A stretch of DNA of 64,000 nucleotides from Shinella sp. XGS7 (GCF_020535565.1 NZ_CP084758.1:4477001-4541000); one strand, 5' to 3'; numbered from the stretch's first letter, positions 34,762 to 44,629 are shown. The notes: a model not told the origin generated them from the letters alone. Numbers and translations are program-made.

Positions 34762-36219
34762 ATGCCCGCCTCCCCCAGGCTCATCCCCATCAACCCGCTT
34801 CCCGCCGCCGAGGCCCCGTCCGGCATCGAAGCCGCCGTCAAGATCCAGGCCCGCCACATCAGTGGCTGCCACAACCGCTGGCGCTGGACCCTGGTGGCGC
34901 TCACGCAGCTCGTGTTCTACGGCCTGCCCTGGCTGAACTGGGGCGGGCGCCAGGCGGTGCTCTTCGATCTGGAAGCACGTCGCTTCTACCTCTTCGACGC
35001 GGTGCTTTTCCCGCAGGACCTGATCTACCTGACCGGCCTGCTGGTCTTCAGCGCCCTGCTGCTCTTCGCCGCCACGGCCATCGCAGGACGGGTCTGGTGC
35101 GGCTTTGCCTGCCCGCAGACCGTCTACACCGAGATGTTCATGTGGATCGAGCAGCGCACCGAAGGCAAGCGCCAGGCGCGCTTGCGCCTGGACGCTGCAC
35201 TCTGGGGGGCCGAGAAGCTGCTGCGCCGCGGGGGCAAGCACGCGGCCTGGCTGGCCCTGAGCCTGCTCACCGGCTTCAGCCTGGTGGGCTGGTTCAGCCC
35301 GGTGCGCGAGCTGGCCCAGGCCCTGCCCGCGCTGGACTTCGGCCCCTGGGAGGCCTTCTGGACCCTGTTCTACGGCGCCGCCACCTATGTGCACGCCGGC
35401 CTGCTGCGCGAGAAGGTCTGCCAGCATGCCTGCCCCTATGGCCGCTTCCAGGGCTCGATGCTGGACGCCCACAGCCTGGTGGTGGGCTATGACGCCGCGC
35501 GGGGCGAGCCACGCGGCCAGGCCAAGGCCGCCCGCGCCAAGCCGCAGGCAAGCCAGGGCCAGGGCGCCTGCGTGGACTGCGGCCTGTGCGTGCAGGTCTG
35601 CCCGGTGGGCATCGACATCCGCCAGGGCCTGCAGGCCGCCTGCATCAGCTGCGGCCTGTGCATAGACGCCTGCGACCAGGTGATGGACAAGCTGGGCGCA
35701 CCGCGCGGCCTGGTGCGCTTTGGTGCCATGCAGCCGGGCCAGGCCGGCACGGGTGGCAGGAGCGGCTGGGGCGAAGCCCTGCGCCGGCCGCGGGTGATGG
35801 TCTATGGCACGGCCCTGCTGGGCCTGGCCCTCGCCATGGCCTGGGGCTGGGCACAGCGGCCCGCGCTGCGCCTGAACGCCATGCGCGACCGCGGCGTGCT
35901 GGCCCGCCAGGTGGAGGATGGCGCGGTGGAAAACGTCTACCGGCTGCAGGTGATGAATGCCAGCCCGCGGGCGCGTCAGCTGCATCTGCAGGCCCTGAGC
36001 GCCGAGCCAGGTGGGCGCGCCCGCCCCCTGCCCCTGCGCCATCGCGGCCGCCTCTCGGTGGAGGCCGCGGGCGCCACCACCCTGGTGGTCACCGTCACCC
36101 TGCCGGCCGAGCAGGCCCTGGCCCAGCGCCGCGGCACGCCGCTGCCCATACGCTTTGTGGTGGACGATCCCGCCACCGGCGCCCAGGCGCAGACCAGCAC
36201 CACCTTCCTGCCGGGCTGA
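34762..36219 (+). CDS. ccoG: Cytochrome c oxidase accessory protein CcoG (FixG)
   Basis: Membrane iron-sulfur protein of 485 aa, thought to reduce copper for cbb3 oxidase assembly. Four to five TM segments include TLVALTQLVFYGLPWLNW and GLLVFSALLLFAATAIAG. Membrane-side Cys are in WCGFACPQTVYTEMF and CQHACPYGRFQ. A 2x[4Fe-4S] ferredoxin domain follows (CVDCGLCVQVCPVGIDI and CISCGLCIDACDQVM), then a C-terminal periplasmic Ig-like domain. The start at 34762 (MPASPRLIPINPLP) is preferred over a longer frame. It is unusual in lying apart from ccoNOPQ. Confidence 0.93.
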   Translation: MPASPRLIPINPLPAAEAPSGIEAAVKIQARHISGCHNRWRWTLVALTQLVFYGLPWLNWGGRQAVLFDLEARRFYLFDAVLFPQDLIYLTGLLVFSALLLFAATAIAGRVWCGFACPQTVYTEMFMWIEQRTEGKRQARLRLDAALWGAEKLLRRGGKHAAWLALSLLTGFSLVGWFSPVRELAQALPALDFGPWEAFWTLFYGAATYVHAGLLREKVCQHACPYGRFQGSMLDAHSLVVGYDAARGEPRGQAKAARAKPQASQGQGACVDCGLCVQVCPVGIDIRQGLQAACISCGLCIDACDQVMDKLGAPRGLVRFGAMQPGQAGTGGRSGWGEALRRPRVMVYGTALLGLALAMAWGWAQRPALRLNAMRDRGVLARQVEDGAVENVYRLQVMNASPRARQLHLQALSAEPGGRARPLPLRHRGRLSVEAAGATTLVVTVTLPAEQALAQRRGTPLPIRFVVDDPATGAQAQTSTTFLPG

Positions 36220-36243
36220 GCGTCCGCAGCGCGGGCCCCGCCC

Positions 36244-37671
36244 CTAGGCGGCCCCGCCCGCCAGCTCGCCCAGGCGGCGCAGCGCGGCATCGATGCGCGC
36301 ATCGCCGGGATGGCCCACATTCAGGCGCAGATGGTGGCTGAAGCGTCGGTCGGCCGAGAAGAGCACGCCGGGCGCGGTGCTGATGCCCTCGGCCATGGCG
36401 CGGTGGTGCAGGGCCAGGGCATCCACCTCGGGCGGCAGTTCCACCCAGAGGAAATAGCCGCCGGCCGGCTGGCTCACCCGGGTGCCGGCCGGGAAGTGCC
36501 GCTCGATCAGGCGCCGCGCTCGCCCCTGCTCGGTGGCCAGGGCCTCGCGCAGGCGGCGCAGATGGCGCTCGTAGCCGCCCTGGGCCAGGTAGTCGGCGAT
36601 GGCCAGCTGGGGCGGCAGCGAGGTAGCCAGGGAGCTCATCATCTTGAGCCGCCGCACCGCGCCCGCATAGCGCCCTGCCATGGCCCAGCCCACGCGGTAG
36701 CCCGGCGCCAGGCATTTGCTGAAGGAGGCGCAGTGCAGCACGCCGCCGCTGCGGTCGAAATGCTTGGCCGGCGGCGGGCGCCGCAGCTCGGCATGCAGCT
36801 CGCCATAGACATCGTCCTCGATCAGGGGAACGCCGCTGCGCTCCAGCAGCTCCACCAGGGCCCGCTTGCGCTCGGGCGGCATCAGGGCGCCCAGGGGGTT
36901 CTGCAGGCTGGGCATGAACCAGCAGGCTGCCACCTTCTGGCGCGAGAGCAGCTCGGCCAGCGCTGCCAGATCCACGCCCTCGCGCGGGTCGGTCGGCACC
37001 TCCACGGCCTTGAGATTCAGGCGTTCCAGCGCCTGCAGCGCGGCATAGAAGGTGGGGCTTTCCACCACCACCACGTCGCCGGGCTGGCTCACCGCCTGCA
37101 GACAGAGATTGAGGGCCTCCATGGCGCCGTGGGTGATCACCACCTCCTCGGGGTCCAGCACCATGCCGTGCAGGGCGTAGCGGCGCAGCAGGGCCTGGCG
37201 CAGGCCCGGATCGCCGGCCGTGAGCGCACTGGTGATCTGGGCCGGCCGCACGTTGCGCATGGCCCGCGCGCCGCTGCGCTGCAGGGCCTCGAAGGGAAAG
37301 AGATGGGCCGCAGGGAAGGCCGAGCCCAGGGGCACCACATCGGGCCGGCTGCTGGCCTCCAGCAGCTCGAAGGCCAGGGCGCTGACCGACACCGTCGTGG
37401 CCTCGCTGCTCGCGGCGGCTTGCGCCGGCAGGGGTCGCACCAGACGCCGCGGCGCCCGCACATAGAAGCCCGAGCGCGGGCGGGCCTCGATCAGGCCGCG
37501 GGTCTCCAGCAGGCCATAGGCTTGAAATACGGTGGAGGGGCTGAGGCCGCGGCGCTGGCAGGTCTGGCGCACCGAGGGCAGGCGCTCGCCCACCCGCAAG
37601 AGCCCGGCGCGCATGGCCTGGGTCATCTCGTCGGCCAGCTGCTCGTAAAGGGTCACGCCGGGATCGGCCAT
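36244..37671 (-). CDS. MocR-type transcriptional regulator (GntR HTH + aminotransferase domain)
   Basis: A 475-aa two-domain regulator. The N-terminal winged helix (LYEQLADEMTQAMRAGLLRV, LPSVRQTCQRRGLSPSTVFQ, about residues 8-75) binds DNA. The class I aminotransferase-like domain keeps the PLP Lys in SFSKCLAPGYRVGWAMAG and the pyridine-N Asp in PLIEDDVYGELH. Such proteins usually sense PLP or an amino compound and control vitamin B6, GABA or taurine genes. It lies next to no obvious target; ccoG converges on it with a 24-base gap. Confidence 0.88.
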   Translation of the reverse strand: MADPGVTLYEQLADEMTQAMRAGLLRVGERLPSVRQTCQRRGLSPSTVFQAYGLLETRGLIEARPRSGFYVRAPRRLVRPLPAQAAASSEATTVSVSALAFELLEASSRPDVVPLGSAFPAAHLFPFEALQRSGARAMRNVRPAQITSALTAGDPGLRQALLRRYALHGMVLDPEEVVITHGAMEALNLCLQAVSQPGDVVVVESPTFYAALQALERLNLKAVEVPTDPREGVDLAALAELLSRQKVAACWFMPSLQNPLGALMPPERKRALVELLERSGVPLIEDDVYGELHAELRRPPPAKHFDRSGGVLHCASFSKCLAPGYRVGWAMAGRYAGAVRRLKMMSSLATSLPPQLAIADYLAQGGYERHLRRLREALATEQGRARRLIERHFPAGTRVSQPAGGYFLWVELPPEVDALALHHRAMAEGISTAPGVLFSADRRFSHHLRLNVGHPGDARIDAALRRLGELAGGAA

Positions 37672-37805
37672 GGCATCCGCTGAAATGGGAAACCCGGATC
37701 TTAGCGAGGGCCACGCACGGCGAGACGCGGCCCTGGCGCGCAGCCGAATCAGGCCTGCAGCAATCCGTCCCGGTGGAGGGCGAAACTCGCGCAGCGCAAG
37801 ATATC

Positions 37806-37895
37806 TGGTGCCCGGGAGGGGAATCGAACCCCTACGCCCCTTTCAGGGCCGCGGATTTTAAGTCCGCTGCGTCTACCAGTTTCACCACCCGGGCG
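37806..37895 (-). tRNA. tRNA-Leu (anticodon TAA)
   Basis: A complete cloverleaf on the minus strand with acceptor arm GCCCGGG / CCCGGGC, a long variable arm typical of Leu, anticodon loop CTTAAAA, T-arm GGTTCGATTCC and an encoded CCA. It is the last gene of the tRNA cluster and lies beyond the terminator at 37947. Confidence 0.95.
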
Positions 37896-37946
37896 GCGCG
37901 CTGCGAGCGCATTATCTACGCGCGGCAGGAGGCGGCGCACAGACAA

Positions 37947-37976
37947 AGAAAAAGGGAAGTCCGAAGACTTCCCTTT
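37947..37976 (-). terminator. Terminator of the tRNA cluster
   Basis: Minus-strand 11-bp perfect stem AAAGGGAAGTC / GACTTCCCTTT with a 4-base loop, then TTTCTTTG. It lies 4 bases after the first tRNA-Gly. Confidence 0.8.
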
Positions 37977-37980
37977 GATT

Positions 37981-38056
37981 TGGAGCGGGTAACGAGGCTC
38001 GAACTCGTGACCTCAACCTTGGCAAGGTTGCGCTCTACCAACTGAGCTACACCCGC
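37981..38056 (-). tRNA. tRNA-Gly (anticodon GCC), copy 1
   Basis: 76-base cloverleaf with encoded CCA: acceptor GCGGGTG, D-arm TAGCTCAGTTGGTAGAGC, anticodon loop TTGCCAA, T-arm GAGTTCGAGCC. The sequence is identical to copies 2 and 3. Confidence 0.95.
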
Positions 38057-38102
38057 ATTTCGTTGACGTTTGGTGCGTCAACCCGGCGCGAACCGGTTTT
38101 TA

Positions 38103-38178
38103 TGGAGCGGGTAACGAGGCTCGAACTCGTGACCTCAACCTTGGCAAGGTTGCGCTCTACCAACTGAGCTACACCCGC
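38103..38178 (-). tRNA. tRNA-Gly (anticodon GCC), copy 2
   Basis: A 76-base cloverleaf identical to copy 1, with encoded CCA. It is separated from copy 1 by 46 bases and lies 10 bases downstream of the tRNA-Cys on the same transcript. Confidence 0.95.
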
Positions 38179-38188
38179 ATTGATTTCT

Positions 38189-38262
38189 TGGAGGCGCGGT
38201 CCGGAGTCGAACCGGACTAACCGGATTTGCAATCCGGGGCATAACCGCTTTGCTACCGCGCC
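38189..38262 (-). tRNA. tRNA-Cys (anticodon GCA)
   Basis: 74-base cloverleaf with acceptor GGCGCGG / CCGCGCC, anticodon stem-loop CCGGA-TTGCAAA-TCCGG and encoded CCA. It is flanked by tRNA-Gly genes. Confidence 0.95.
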
Positions 38263-38303
38263 TTAGAACTCAAATTGTGTTATTCATCAGCTTTGGTGGG
38301 TCT

Positions 38304-38336
38304 GATGAAAATGGGAAGCCGGGGCTTCCCATTAAT
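38304..38336 (-). terminator. Terminator-like hairpin after tRNA-Gly copy 3
   Basis: An 11-bp perfect stem AATGGGAAGCC / GGCTTCCCATT with a 2-base loop, followed on the minus strand by TTTCATC. The T-run is weak, so it may instead be a processing or attenuation signal between tRNA-Gly 3 and tRNA-Cys. Confidence 0.55.
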
Positions 38337-38341
38337 ATGCC

Positions 38342-38417
38342 TGGAGCGGGTAACGAGGCTCGAACTCGTGACCTCAACCTTGGCAAGGTTGCGCTCTACC
38401 AACTGAGCTACACCCGC
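38342..38417 (-). tRNA. tRNA-Gly (anticodon GCC), copy 3
   Basis: A 76-base cloverleaf identical to the other two Gly genes, with encoded CCA. It is the first tRNA of the cluster, about 165 bases downstream of the lon stop. Confidence 0.95.
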
Positions 38418-38582
38418 ATTGCTTTTCAGCAATCAACGCACTGCTCGCTGCGAACTCTGCTTTGACTTTCGTCGCTGCCTTGTTTGCTACGCCGTTTGCG
38501 CTGAAGCCGAGATTCTATACCAATTTTTTGGAGCCGCGCAAGACTTTCGCTCATTTTCAGCAAGAGTCTCGCGCACAGGGCT

Positions 38583-41015
38583 TCAATGCTTGAGCGCGTC
38601 ACCGGTCTTGGCGGCTTCGGCCGGCTTGGCCTCCGCCACCGCAGCGGCGGCCGCAGCCTCCTCTTCCGGCAGGGGCTGGGGTGCGGCCTCCAGCGCCACT
38701 TCCAGCACCCGGTCGATCCAGCGCACCGGAACGATCTCCATGCTGTTCTTCACATTGTCCGGAATGTCCGCCAGGTCCTTGGCGTTCTCTTCCGGGATCA
38801 GCACCTTCTTGATGCCGCCGCGAAGCGCCGCGAGCAGCTTTTCCTTCAGGCCGCCGATCGGCAGCACCCGGCCGCGCAGCGTCACTTCGCCCGTCATCGC
38901 GATATCCTTCGAGACCGGGATGCCGGTCATGATGGAGACGATGGCGGTCGCCATGGCGATACCGGCGGACGGACCGTCCTTCGGCGTCGCGCCTTCCGGC
39001 ACGTGCACGTGGATGTCGGTCTTGTCGAAGCGCGGCGGCTCGATGCCGAGAAAGCGGGCGCGCGAGCGGACATAGGAGGCCGCCGCCGAGATCGATTCCT
39101 TCATCACGTCGCGCAGGTTGCCCGTGACCGTCATGCGGCCCTTGCCACCCGGCAGGCTGACGCCTTCGATGGTGAGCAGCTCGCCGCCGACTTCCGTCCA
39201 GGCCAGACCGACCACCTGGCCGACCTGGTTCTTCTTCTCGGCGCGGCCAAAGTCGTACTTGCGCACGCCCAGGAACTCATTGAGGTTGTCCTCGGTGACC
39301 TGGACCTTGCCCTCGTAGGTCTTGAGCTGCAGGCCCTTGACCACCTTGCGGCAGATCTTGGAAACCTCGCGCTCCAGCGAACGAACGCCGGCTTCCCGCG
39401 TGTAGTAGCGGATCATGCCGCGGATAGCGGACTCGGTGACTTCCATCTCCTCGTCCAGCACGCCGTTGTTCTTGCGCTGCTTGGGCAGCAGGTGCCGCTT
39501 GGCGATTTCCAGCTTCTCTTCTTCCGTGTAGCCGGCGATGCGGATCACTTCCATGCGGTCCATCAGGGGCGCGGGAATGTTCAGCGTGTTCGCCGTCGTC
39601 ACGAACATGACGTTGGACAGGTCGTATTCGACTTCCAGGTAGTGGTCCATGAAGGTCGAGTTCTGTTCCGGATCCAGCACCTCGAGCAGGGCCGAAGACG
39701 GGTCGCCGCGGAAGTCCATGCCCATCTTGTCGATCTCGTCGAGCAGGAAGAGCGGGTTGGACTTCTTCGCCTTCTTCATCGACTGGATGACCTTGCCGGG
39801 CATCGAGCCGATATAGGTGCGACGGTGACCGCGGATCTCGGCCTCGTCACGCACGCCGCCCAGCGCCATGCGGATATATTCGCGGCCGGTCGCCTTGGCG
39901 ATGGAGCGGGCGAGCGAGGTCTTGCCGACGCCCGGAGGGCCGACGAGGCACAGGATCGGACCCTTGATCTTGGTCGAGCGGGCCTGCACGGCGAGATATT
40001 CGACGATGCGCTCCTTGACCTTGTCGAGGCCGAAATGATCCTCGTCGAGGATCTTTTCCGCGGCGTTGAGGTCGGTCTTGATCTTCGACTTCTTGCCCCA
40101 CGGAATGCCGGTCAGCCAGTCGAGATAGTTGCGCACGACGGTGGCTTCCGCCGACATCGGGCTCATCTGGCGCAGCTTCTTCAGTTCGGCATCCGCCTTC
40201 TCGCGGGCTTCCTTGGAAAGCTTGGCCTTGGCGATCTTCTCTTCCAGTTCGGCCATCTCGTCGCGGCCGTCCTCGCCGTCGCCGAGCTCCTTCTGGATCG
40301 CCTTCATCTGTTCGTTGAGGTAGTATTCGCGCTGGGTCTTCTCCATCTGGCGCTTGACGCGCGAGCGGATGCGCTTCTCCACCTGGAGGATGTCGACCTC
40401 ATGTTCCAGCAGATCCAGCAGCTTCTCCAGGCGCTTGGCCACATCGGAGAGGTCCAGCACCGACTGCTTGGCGTCGAGCTTGAGCGGCAGGTGGGCGGCA
40501 ATGGTGTCGGCCAGACGACCCGCATCGTCGATGCCGGCGATGCTGGTGAGGATCTCCGGCGGGATCTTCTTGTTGAGCTTGACGTACAGGTCGAACTGCT
40601 GGGTCACCGCGCGGCGCAGGGCCTCGACCTCGGAACGGGTTTCGCTCTCGGGGGGGATGGGCAGCACCTCGGCGGTGAAGTGCTCTTCACCGTCGGTGAT
40701 GGTCTGGGTGGTGGCGCGCTGCAGGCCCTCGACCAGCACCTTCACGGTGCCGTCAGGCAGCTTGAGCATCTGCAGGATGCTGGAGACGCAGCCGACCTCG
40801 AACATATCGTCGGCCTTGGGCTCATCCTTGCCGGCGGCCTTCTGGGCCACCAGCATGATCTGGCGGCCGGCCTCCATGGCCGCCTCCAGCGCCTTGATGG
40901 ACTTGGGGCGACCCACGAAGAGCGGGATCACCATATGCGGGAACACCACCACATCGCGCAGCGGCAGCAGCGGCAGGGTGATGGGTTCGGCAGGCAGAAC
41001 GGGATGACCGGACAT
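38583..41015 (-). CDS. lon: Endopeptidase La (Lon protease)
   Basis: ATP-dependent AAA+ Ser protease, 810 aa, degrading misfolded and regulatory proteins. The order is an N-terminal LON domain ([20 protein letters not shown]), coiled coil, AAA+ with Walker [13 protein letters not shown] (about residue 356) and Walker [12 protein letters not shown], and a protease domain with catalytic Ser in [12 protein letters not shown] and Lys in [14 protein letters not shown]. The Ala/Glu-rich tail and LON domain are betaproteobacterial. Two blocks, about 39515-40400 and 38740-39190, are rhizobial in wording and codons. It is last in the tig-clpP-clpX-lon series. Confidence 0.95.
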   Translation of the reverse strand: MSGHPVLPAEPITLPLLPLRDVVVFPHMVIPLFVGRPKSIKALEAAMEAGRQIMLVAQKAAGKDEPKADDMFEVGCVSSILQMLKLPDGTVKVLVEGLQRATTQTITDGEEHFTAEVLPIPPESETRSEVEALRRAVTQQFDLYVKLNKKIPPEILTSIAGIDDAGRLADTIAAHLPLKLDAKQSVLDLSDVAKRLEKLLDLLEHEVDILQVEKRIRSRVKRQMEKTQREYYLNEQMKAIQKELGDGEDGRDEMAELEEKIAKAKLSKEAREKADAELKKLRQMSPMSAEATVVRNYLDWLTGIPWGKKSKIKTDLNAAEKILDEDHFGLDKVKERIVEYLAVQARSTKIKGPILCLVGPPGVGKTSLARSIAKATGREYIRMALGGVRDEAEIRGHRRTYIGSMPGKVIQSMKKAKKSNPLFLLDEIDKMGMDFRGDPSSALLEVLDPEQNSTFMDHYLEVEYDLSNVMFVTTANTLNIPAPLMDRMEVIRIAGYTEEEKLEIAKRHLLPKQRKNNGVLDEEMEVTESAIRGMIRYYTREAGVRSLEREVSKICRKVVKGLQLKTYEGKVQVTEDNLNEFLGVRKYDFGRAEKKNQVGQVVGLAWTEVGGELLTIEGVSLPGGKGRMTVTGNLRDVMKESISAAASYVRSRARFLGIEPPRFDKTDIHVHVPEGATPKDGPSAGIAMATAIVSIMTGIPVSKDIAMTGEVTLRGRVLPIGGLKEKLLAALRGGIKKVLIPEENAKDLADIPDNVKNSMEIVPVRWIDRVLEVALEAAPQPLPEEEAAAAAAVAEAKPAEAAKTGDALKH

Positions 41016-41102
41016 GAAAACCTCTCTTTCTCAGGCCCACATGGAGCCTGAGCAGGCGATTACAAGACGCCGAATGGATGGGATCGGTCGGATGGATACA
41101 GC

Positions 41103-42359
41103 TTAGGCGCTGGCCTTGGCCTGTTCGCGGTAAACCAGCAGGGGCTTGGCGTCTTCTTCGATGTTGTGCTCGTCCAGCACCACCTTGGCCACGCCGTCGA
41201 GGGCGGGCAGCTCGAACATCGTGTCGAGCAGGATCTTCTCCATGATCGAGCGCAGGCCGCGGGCGCCGGTCTTGCGGACGATCGCCTTGCGGGCGATCTC
41301 GCGCAGGGCGTCCTCGTGGAAGGTCAGTTCCACGTCCTCCATCTCGAACAGGCGCTGGTACTGCTTGACGAGCGCGTTCTTCGGCTCCGACAGAATCTGG
41401 ATCAGCGCGTCCTCGTCGAGGTCCTCGAGCGTCGCCAGAACCGGCAGACGGCCGATGAATTCCGGGATGAGGCCGAACTTGACCAGGTCTTCCGGCTCCA
41501 GTTCGCGCAGGACTTCGCCGACGCGGCGATCTTCCGGTGCACGCACCGTCGCGCCGAAGCCGATGGAGGTCTTCTCGCCGCGGGCGGAGATGATCTTGTC
41601 GAGACCGGCGAAGGCGCCGCCGCAGATGAACAGGATGTTCGTCGTGTCGACCTGCAGGAATTCCTGCTGCGGATGCTTGCGGCCGCCCTGCGGCGGCACG
41701 GAGGCAACCGTGCCTTCCATGATCTTCAGAAGCGCCTGCTGCACGCCCTCGCCCGACACGTCACGGGTGATGGACGGGTTGTCGGACTTGCGCGAGATCT
41801 TGTCGACTTCGTCGATATAGACGATGCCGCGCTGCGCGCGCTCGACATTGTAGTCGGCCGCCTGCAGGAGCTTGAGGATGATGTTCTCCACGTCCTCGCC
41901 GACGTAACCGGCTTCGGTCAGCGTCGTGGCGTCGGCCATGGTGAAGGGCACGTCGATGATGCGGGCGAGCGTCTGGGCAAGATAGGTCTTGCCGCAGCCC
42001 GTGGGGCCGACGAGCATGATGTTGGACTTGGCCAGTTCCACGTCCGTGCCCTTGGCGGCATGCGCCAGGCGCTTGTAGTGGTTGTGCACCGCGACCGACA
42101 GGATGCGCTTGGCCTGCTGCTGGCCGATGACGTATTCGTCGAGGACCTTGATGATATCCTGGGGCGTGGGAACGCCGTCACGGGATTTCACCATCGAGGT
42201 CTTGTTCTCCTCGCGGATGATGTCCATGCACAGTTCGACGCATTCATCGCAGATGAACACCGTCGGTCCGGCAATAAGCTTGCGGACCTCGTGCTGGCTC
42301 TTGCCGCAGAAGGAGCAGTAGAGGACTTTTTCGCTGGAGTTGCCTTTTTTCTCGGCCAT
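41103..42359 (-). CDS. clpX: ClpXP protease ATP-binding subunit ClpX
   Basis: AAA+ unfoldase, 418 aa. The zinc-binding domain ([18 protein letters not shown], then [12 protein letters not shown]), Walker [15 protein letters not shown], Walker [14 protein letters not shown] and the pore loop GYVGED are intact. The first ~12 residues ([11 protein letters not shown]) and the last ~35 ([20 protein letters not shown] to KASA) are betaproteobacterial. Everything between (about 41210-42315) reads as a rhizobial ClpX, for example [20 protein letters not shown] where betaproteobacteria have a quite different linker. Functionally complete, but a chimera. Confidence 0.95.
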   Translation of the reverse strand: MAEKKGNSSEKVLYCSFCGKSQHEVRKLIAGPTVFICDECVELCMDIIREENKTSMVKSRDGVPTPQDIIKVLDEYVIGQQQAKRILSVAVHNHYKRLAHAAKGTDVELAKSNIMLVGPTGCGKTYLAQTLARIIDVPFTMADATTLTEAGYVGEDVENIILKLLQAADYNVERAQRGIVYIDEVDKISRKSDNPSITRDVSGEGVQQALLKIMEGTVASVPPQGGRKHPQQEFLQVDTTNILFICGGAFAGLDKIISARGEKTSIGFGATVRAPEDRRVGEVLRELEPEDLVKFGLIPEFIGRLPVLATLEDLDEDALIQILSEPKNALVKQYQRLFEMEDVELTFHEDALREIARKAIVRKTGARGLRSIMEKILLDTMFELPALDGVAKVVLDEHNIEEDAKPLLVYREQAKASA

Positions 42360-42474
42360 GGATCTGCTTAAAGGGTTCGGGCGTATGCCTGAGGAAGATG
42401 ATAGTTCAAACGCCGCCCAGGGCCTTGGCGCAAAAAGGCCCGGGTTCGGCGTTCTTTAACGGCGAGAAAGGGCC

Positions 42475-43083
42475 TCAGCCGCGCTGGGTGACCACCTGGT
42501 CCACCAGGCCGTAGCTCTGGGCCTCGTCGGCCGACATGAAATAGTCGCGCTCGGTGTCGGCCTGGATCTTCTCCAGGCTCTGGCCGGTGCGCTCGGCCAG
42601 GATGCGGTTGAGCTGATCGCGGGTCTTGAGGATGTCCCTGGCATGGCGCTCGATGTCGGAGGCCTGGCCCTGGAAGCCGCCGGAGGGCTGGTGCACCATG
42701 ATGCGGGCGTTCGGCGTCGCGAAGCGCATGTCCTTGTGGCCGGCGGCCAGGAGCAGCGAGCCCATGGAGGCGGCCTGGCCGATGCACAGCGTCGAGACGG
42801 CCGGCTTGATGAACTGCATCGTGTCGTAGATCGCCATGCCCGACGTCACCACGCCGCCCGGCGAGTTGATGTAGAGGGCGATTTCCTTCTTCGGGTTTTC
42901 GGCCTCGAGGAAGAGAAGCTGCGCGCAGACGAGCGTGGCGATATGATCCTCGACGGGACCCGTCAGGAAGATGATGCGCTCCTTCAGGAGGCGGGAATAG
43001 ATGTCGTAGGAACGCTCGCCGCGGTTGGTCTGCTCGACGACCATCGGCACCATGCCCAGATTGCTTGTTTCCAGCGCGCTCAT
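42475..43083 (-). CDS. clpP: ATP-dependent Clp protease proteolytic subunit
   Basis: Ser protease of 202 aa. The catalytic triad is visible: Ser in [13 protein letters not shown] (about residue 108), His in [12 protein letters not shown] (about 133) and Asp in the C-terminal half. The start [20 protein letters not shown] and the C-terminal third ([20 protein letters not shown] onward) are betaproteobacterial. Residues ~12-143 (about 42655-43050) look rhizobial ([40 protein letters not shown]). It lies upstream of clpX with a 115-base gap. Confidence 0.95.
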   Translation of the reverse strand: MSALETSNLGMVPMVVEQTNRGERSYDIYSRLLKERIIFLTGPVEDHIATLVCAQLLFLEAENPKKEIALYINSPGGVVTSGMAIYDTMQFIKPAVSTLCIGQAASMGSLLLAAGHKDMRFATPNARIMVHQPSGGFQGQASDIERHARDILKTRDQLNRILAERTGQSLEKIQADTERDYFMSADEAQSYGLVDQVVTQRG

Positions 43084-43145
43084 GAGTTCCTCAATGCACT
43101 TGTGAAGCTCGATTATGTCGCCTCGGCGATAGCCCTCGCAGGCAA

Positions 43146-43179
43146 GGAAAAAGGCGCCGGCCTCGCGGCGCGGCGCCTT
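43146..43179 (-). terminator. Terminator between tig and clpP
   Basis: Minus-strand 9-bp stem AAGGCGCCG / CGGCGCCTT with an 11-base GC-rich loop, then TTTTTCC, 25 bases after the tig stop. tig may therefore be partly uncoupled from clpPX. Confidence 0.7.
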
Positions 43180-43204
43180 CTGTTCGGCAGCAGGATCCGC
43201 GGGA

Positions 43205-44518
43205 TCAGCCGGCCGTGGCCATCAGCTCGTCGAAGGGCAGCGCCTTCTCGGCGATCTTGGCCTTGCCGAGCACGAACTCGGTGACGTTGTTCTCGATCAC
43301 CACGGCCTCGACCTCGGCCAGACGCTCGCGGTCGCTCAGGTACCAGCGCACCACCTCGGCCGGCTTCTCGTAGCTCTGCGACAGCTCTTCGATATGAGCT
43401 TGCAGCTGCTCGGGCTTGGCCTGCAGATTGTTGGCACGCACCAGCTCGGCCACGACCAGACCCAGGCGCACGCGCTTCTCGGCCTGGGGCTTGAACAGCT
43501 CCTCGGGAATCGGAGCCTTGTCGGCGTCCTTGATGCCGCGCTTCTTCAGGTCTTCGCGGGCGGCGGCGACCATGCGCTCGGTTTCACCGGCGACCAGGGC
43601 GTTGGGGATGTCCAGCTCGGCAGCGGCCACCAGGGCGTCCATCACGGCCGCCTTGTTGCGGGCCAGCACGCGGAACTTGACCTCGCGCTCCAGGTTCTTC
43701 TTGATGTCGGCGCGCAGGGCCTCGACCGTGGCGTCCTTGATGCCCAGGCTCTTGGCGAAGGCTTCATTGACTTCCGGCAGGTGCTGGGCCTCGATCTTCT
43801 TGAGGGTCACCAGGAAGTCGGCTTCCTTGCCGGCCACGTCCTTGCCGTGGTAGTCCTCGGGGAAGGCCAGGGGGAAGGTCTTGCTCTCGCCGGCCTTCAT
43901 GCCGCGCACGGCCTTCTCGAAGGCTTCCAGCATCTGGCCTTCGCCCAGGATGAACTGGAAACCATCGGCCTTGCCGCCGGCGAAGGGCTCGCCATCGATC
44001 TTGCCTTCGAAGTCGATGCTCACGCGATCGCCATCGGCGGCCGCATCGGCGGCGGCGCGCTGGGCGAAGGTGCGGCGCTGCTTGCGCAGGATCTCGACGG
44101 TCTTGTCGATGGCTTCTTCGGTCACGTCGCTGCTGACGCGCTCGACCTCGGCCGCGGCCAGGTCACCGATCTTGACTTCGGGGTAGACCTCGAAGGTGGC
44201 GTCGAAGGCCATTTCGCCTTCGGCCGCTTCGTCCTTCTGGGCGATGCGGGGCATGCCGGCGACGCGCAGCTGGGCTTCGTTGGCGGCGTTCTGGAAGGCC
44301 TGGCCCAGCTTGTCATTCATGACTTCGTACTGGACCGAGTAGCCGTAGCGCTGGGCCACGACGCTCATGGGCACCTTGCCGGGACGGAAGCCGTCGGCCT
44401 TGACGGTGCGGGCCAGCTTCTTCAGACGGTTCTCGACTTCGCTGTTGATGTCAGCGGCCGCCAGCGTGAGCGTGATGCGGCGTTCGAGCTTTTCGAGGGT
44501 TTCGACGGTAACGGCCAT
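43205..44518 (-). CDS. tig: Trigger factor
   Basis: Ribosome-associated chaperone and PPIase, 437 aa. The N-terminal ribosome-binding motif is [18 protein letters not shown] (about residues 41-58). The FKBP-type PPIase domain includes [20 protein letters not shown] (about 155-240). A C-terminal helical chaperone domain follows. Start [20 protein letters not shown] at 44518; a longer frame to 44533 would use TTG. The whole gene is betaproteobacterial with native codons, unlike clpP/clpX/lon downstream. Confidence 0.95.
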   Translation of the reverse strand: MAVTVETLEKLERRITLTLAAADINSEVENRLKKLARTVKADGFRPGKVPMSVVAQRYGYSVQYEVMNDKLGQAFQNAANEAQLRVAGMPRIAQKDEAAEGEMAFDATFEVYPEVKIGDLAAAEVERVSSDVTEEAIDKTVEILRKQRRTFAQRAAADAAADGDRVSIDFEGKIDGEPFAGGKADGFQFILGEGQMLEAFEKAVRGMKAGESKTFPLAFPEDYHGKDVAGKEADFLVTLKKIEAQHLPEVNEAFAKSLGIKDATVEALRADIKKNLEREVKFRVLARNKAAVMDALVAAAELDIPNALVAGETERMVAAAREDLKKRGIKDADKAPIPEELFKPQAEKRVRLGLVVAELVRANNLQAKPEQLQAHIEELSQSYEKPAEVVRWYLSDRERLAEVEAVVIENNVTEFVLGKAKIAEKALPFDELMATAG

Positions 44519-44542
44519 AGTTGACTCAGACAATCAAAGTGA

Positions 44543-44629
44543 TGGTGCGCGGGGCCGGACTCGAACCGGCACGCCCGTGAAGGCGTCAGGACCTAAACCT
44601 GGTGCGTCTACCAATTTCGCCACCCGCGC
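44543..44629 (-). tRNA. tRNA-Leu (anticodon TAG)
   Basis: 87-base cloverleaf with acceptor GCGCGGG / CCCGCGC, a long variable arm, anticodon loop TTTAGGT and encoded CCA. It lies 24 bases upstream of tig on the same strand, so the two may be co-transcribed. Confidence 0.93.

Noticed and set aside
37806-38417. tRNA cluster as an integration site for a mobile element
   Set aside because: All tRNAs are complete, with no integrase, no tRNA 3'-end direct repeat outside the gene copies and no phage genes nearby.
27600-43100. A single large horizontally transferred rhizobial island
   Set aside because: The foreign-looking stretches are short, lie inside conserved genes, alternate with native sequence, and gene order stays betaproteobacterial. 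There are no integrase, attachment-site or IS features.
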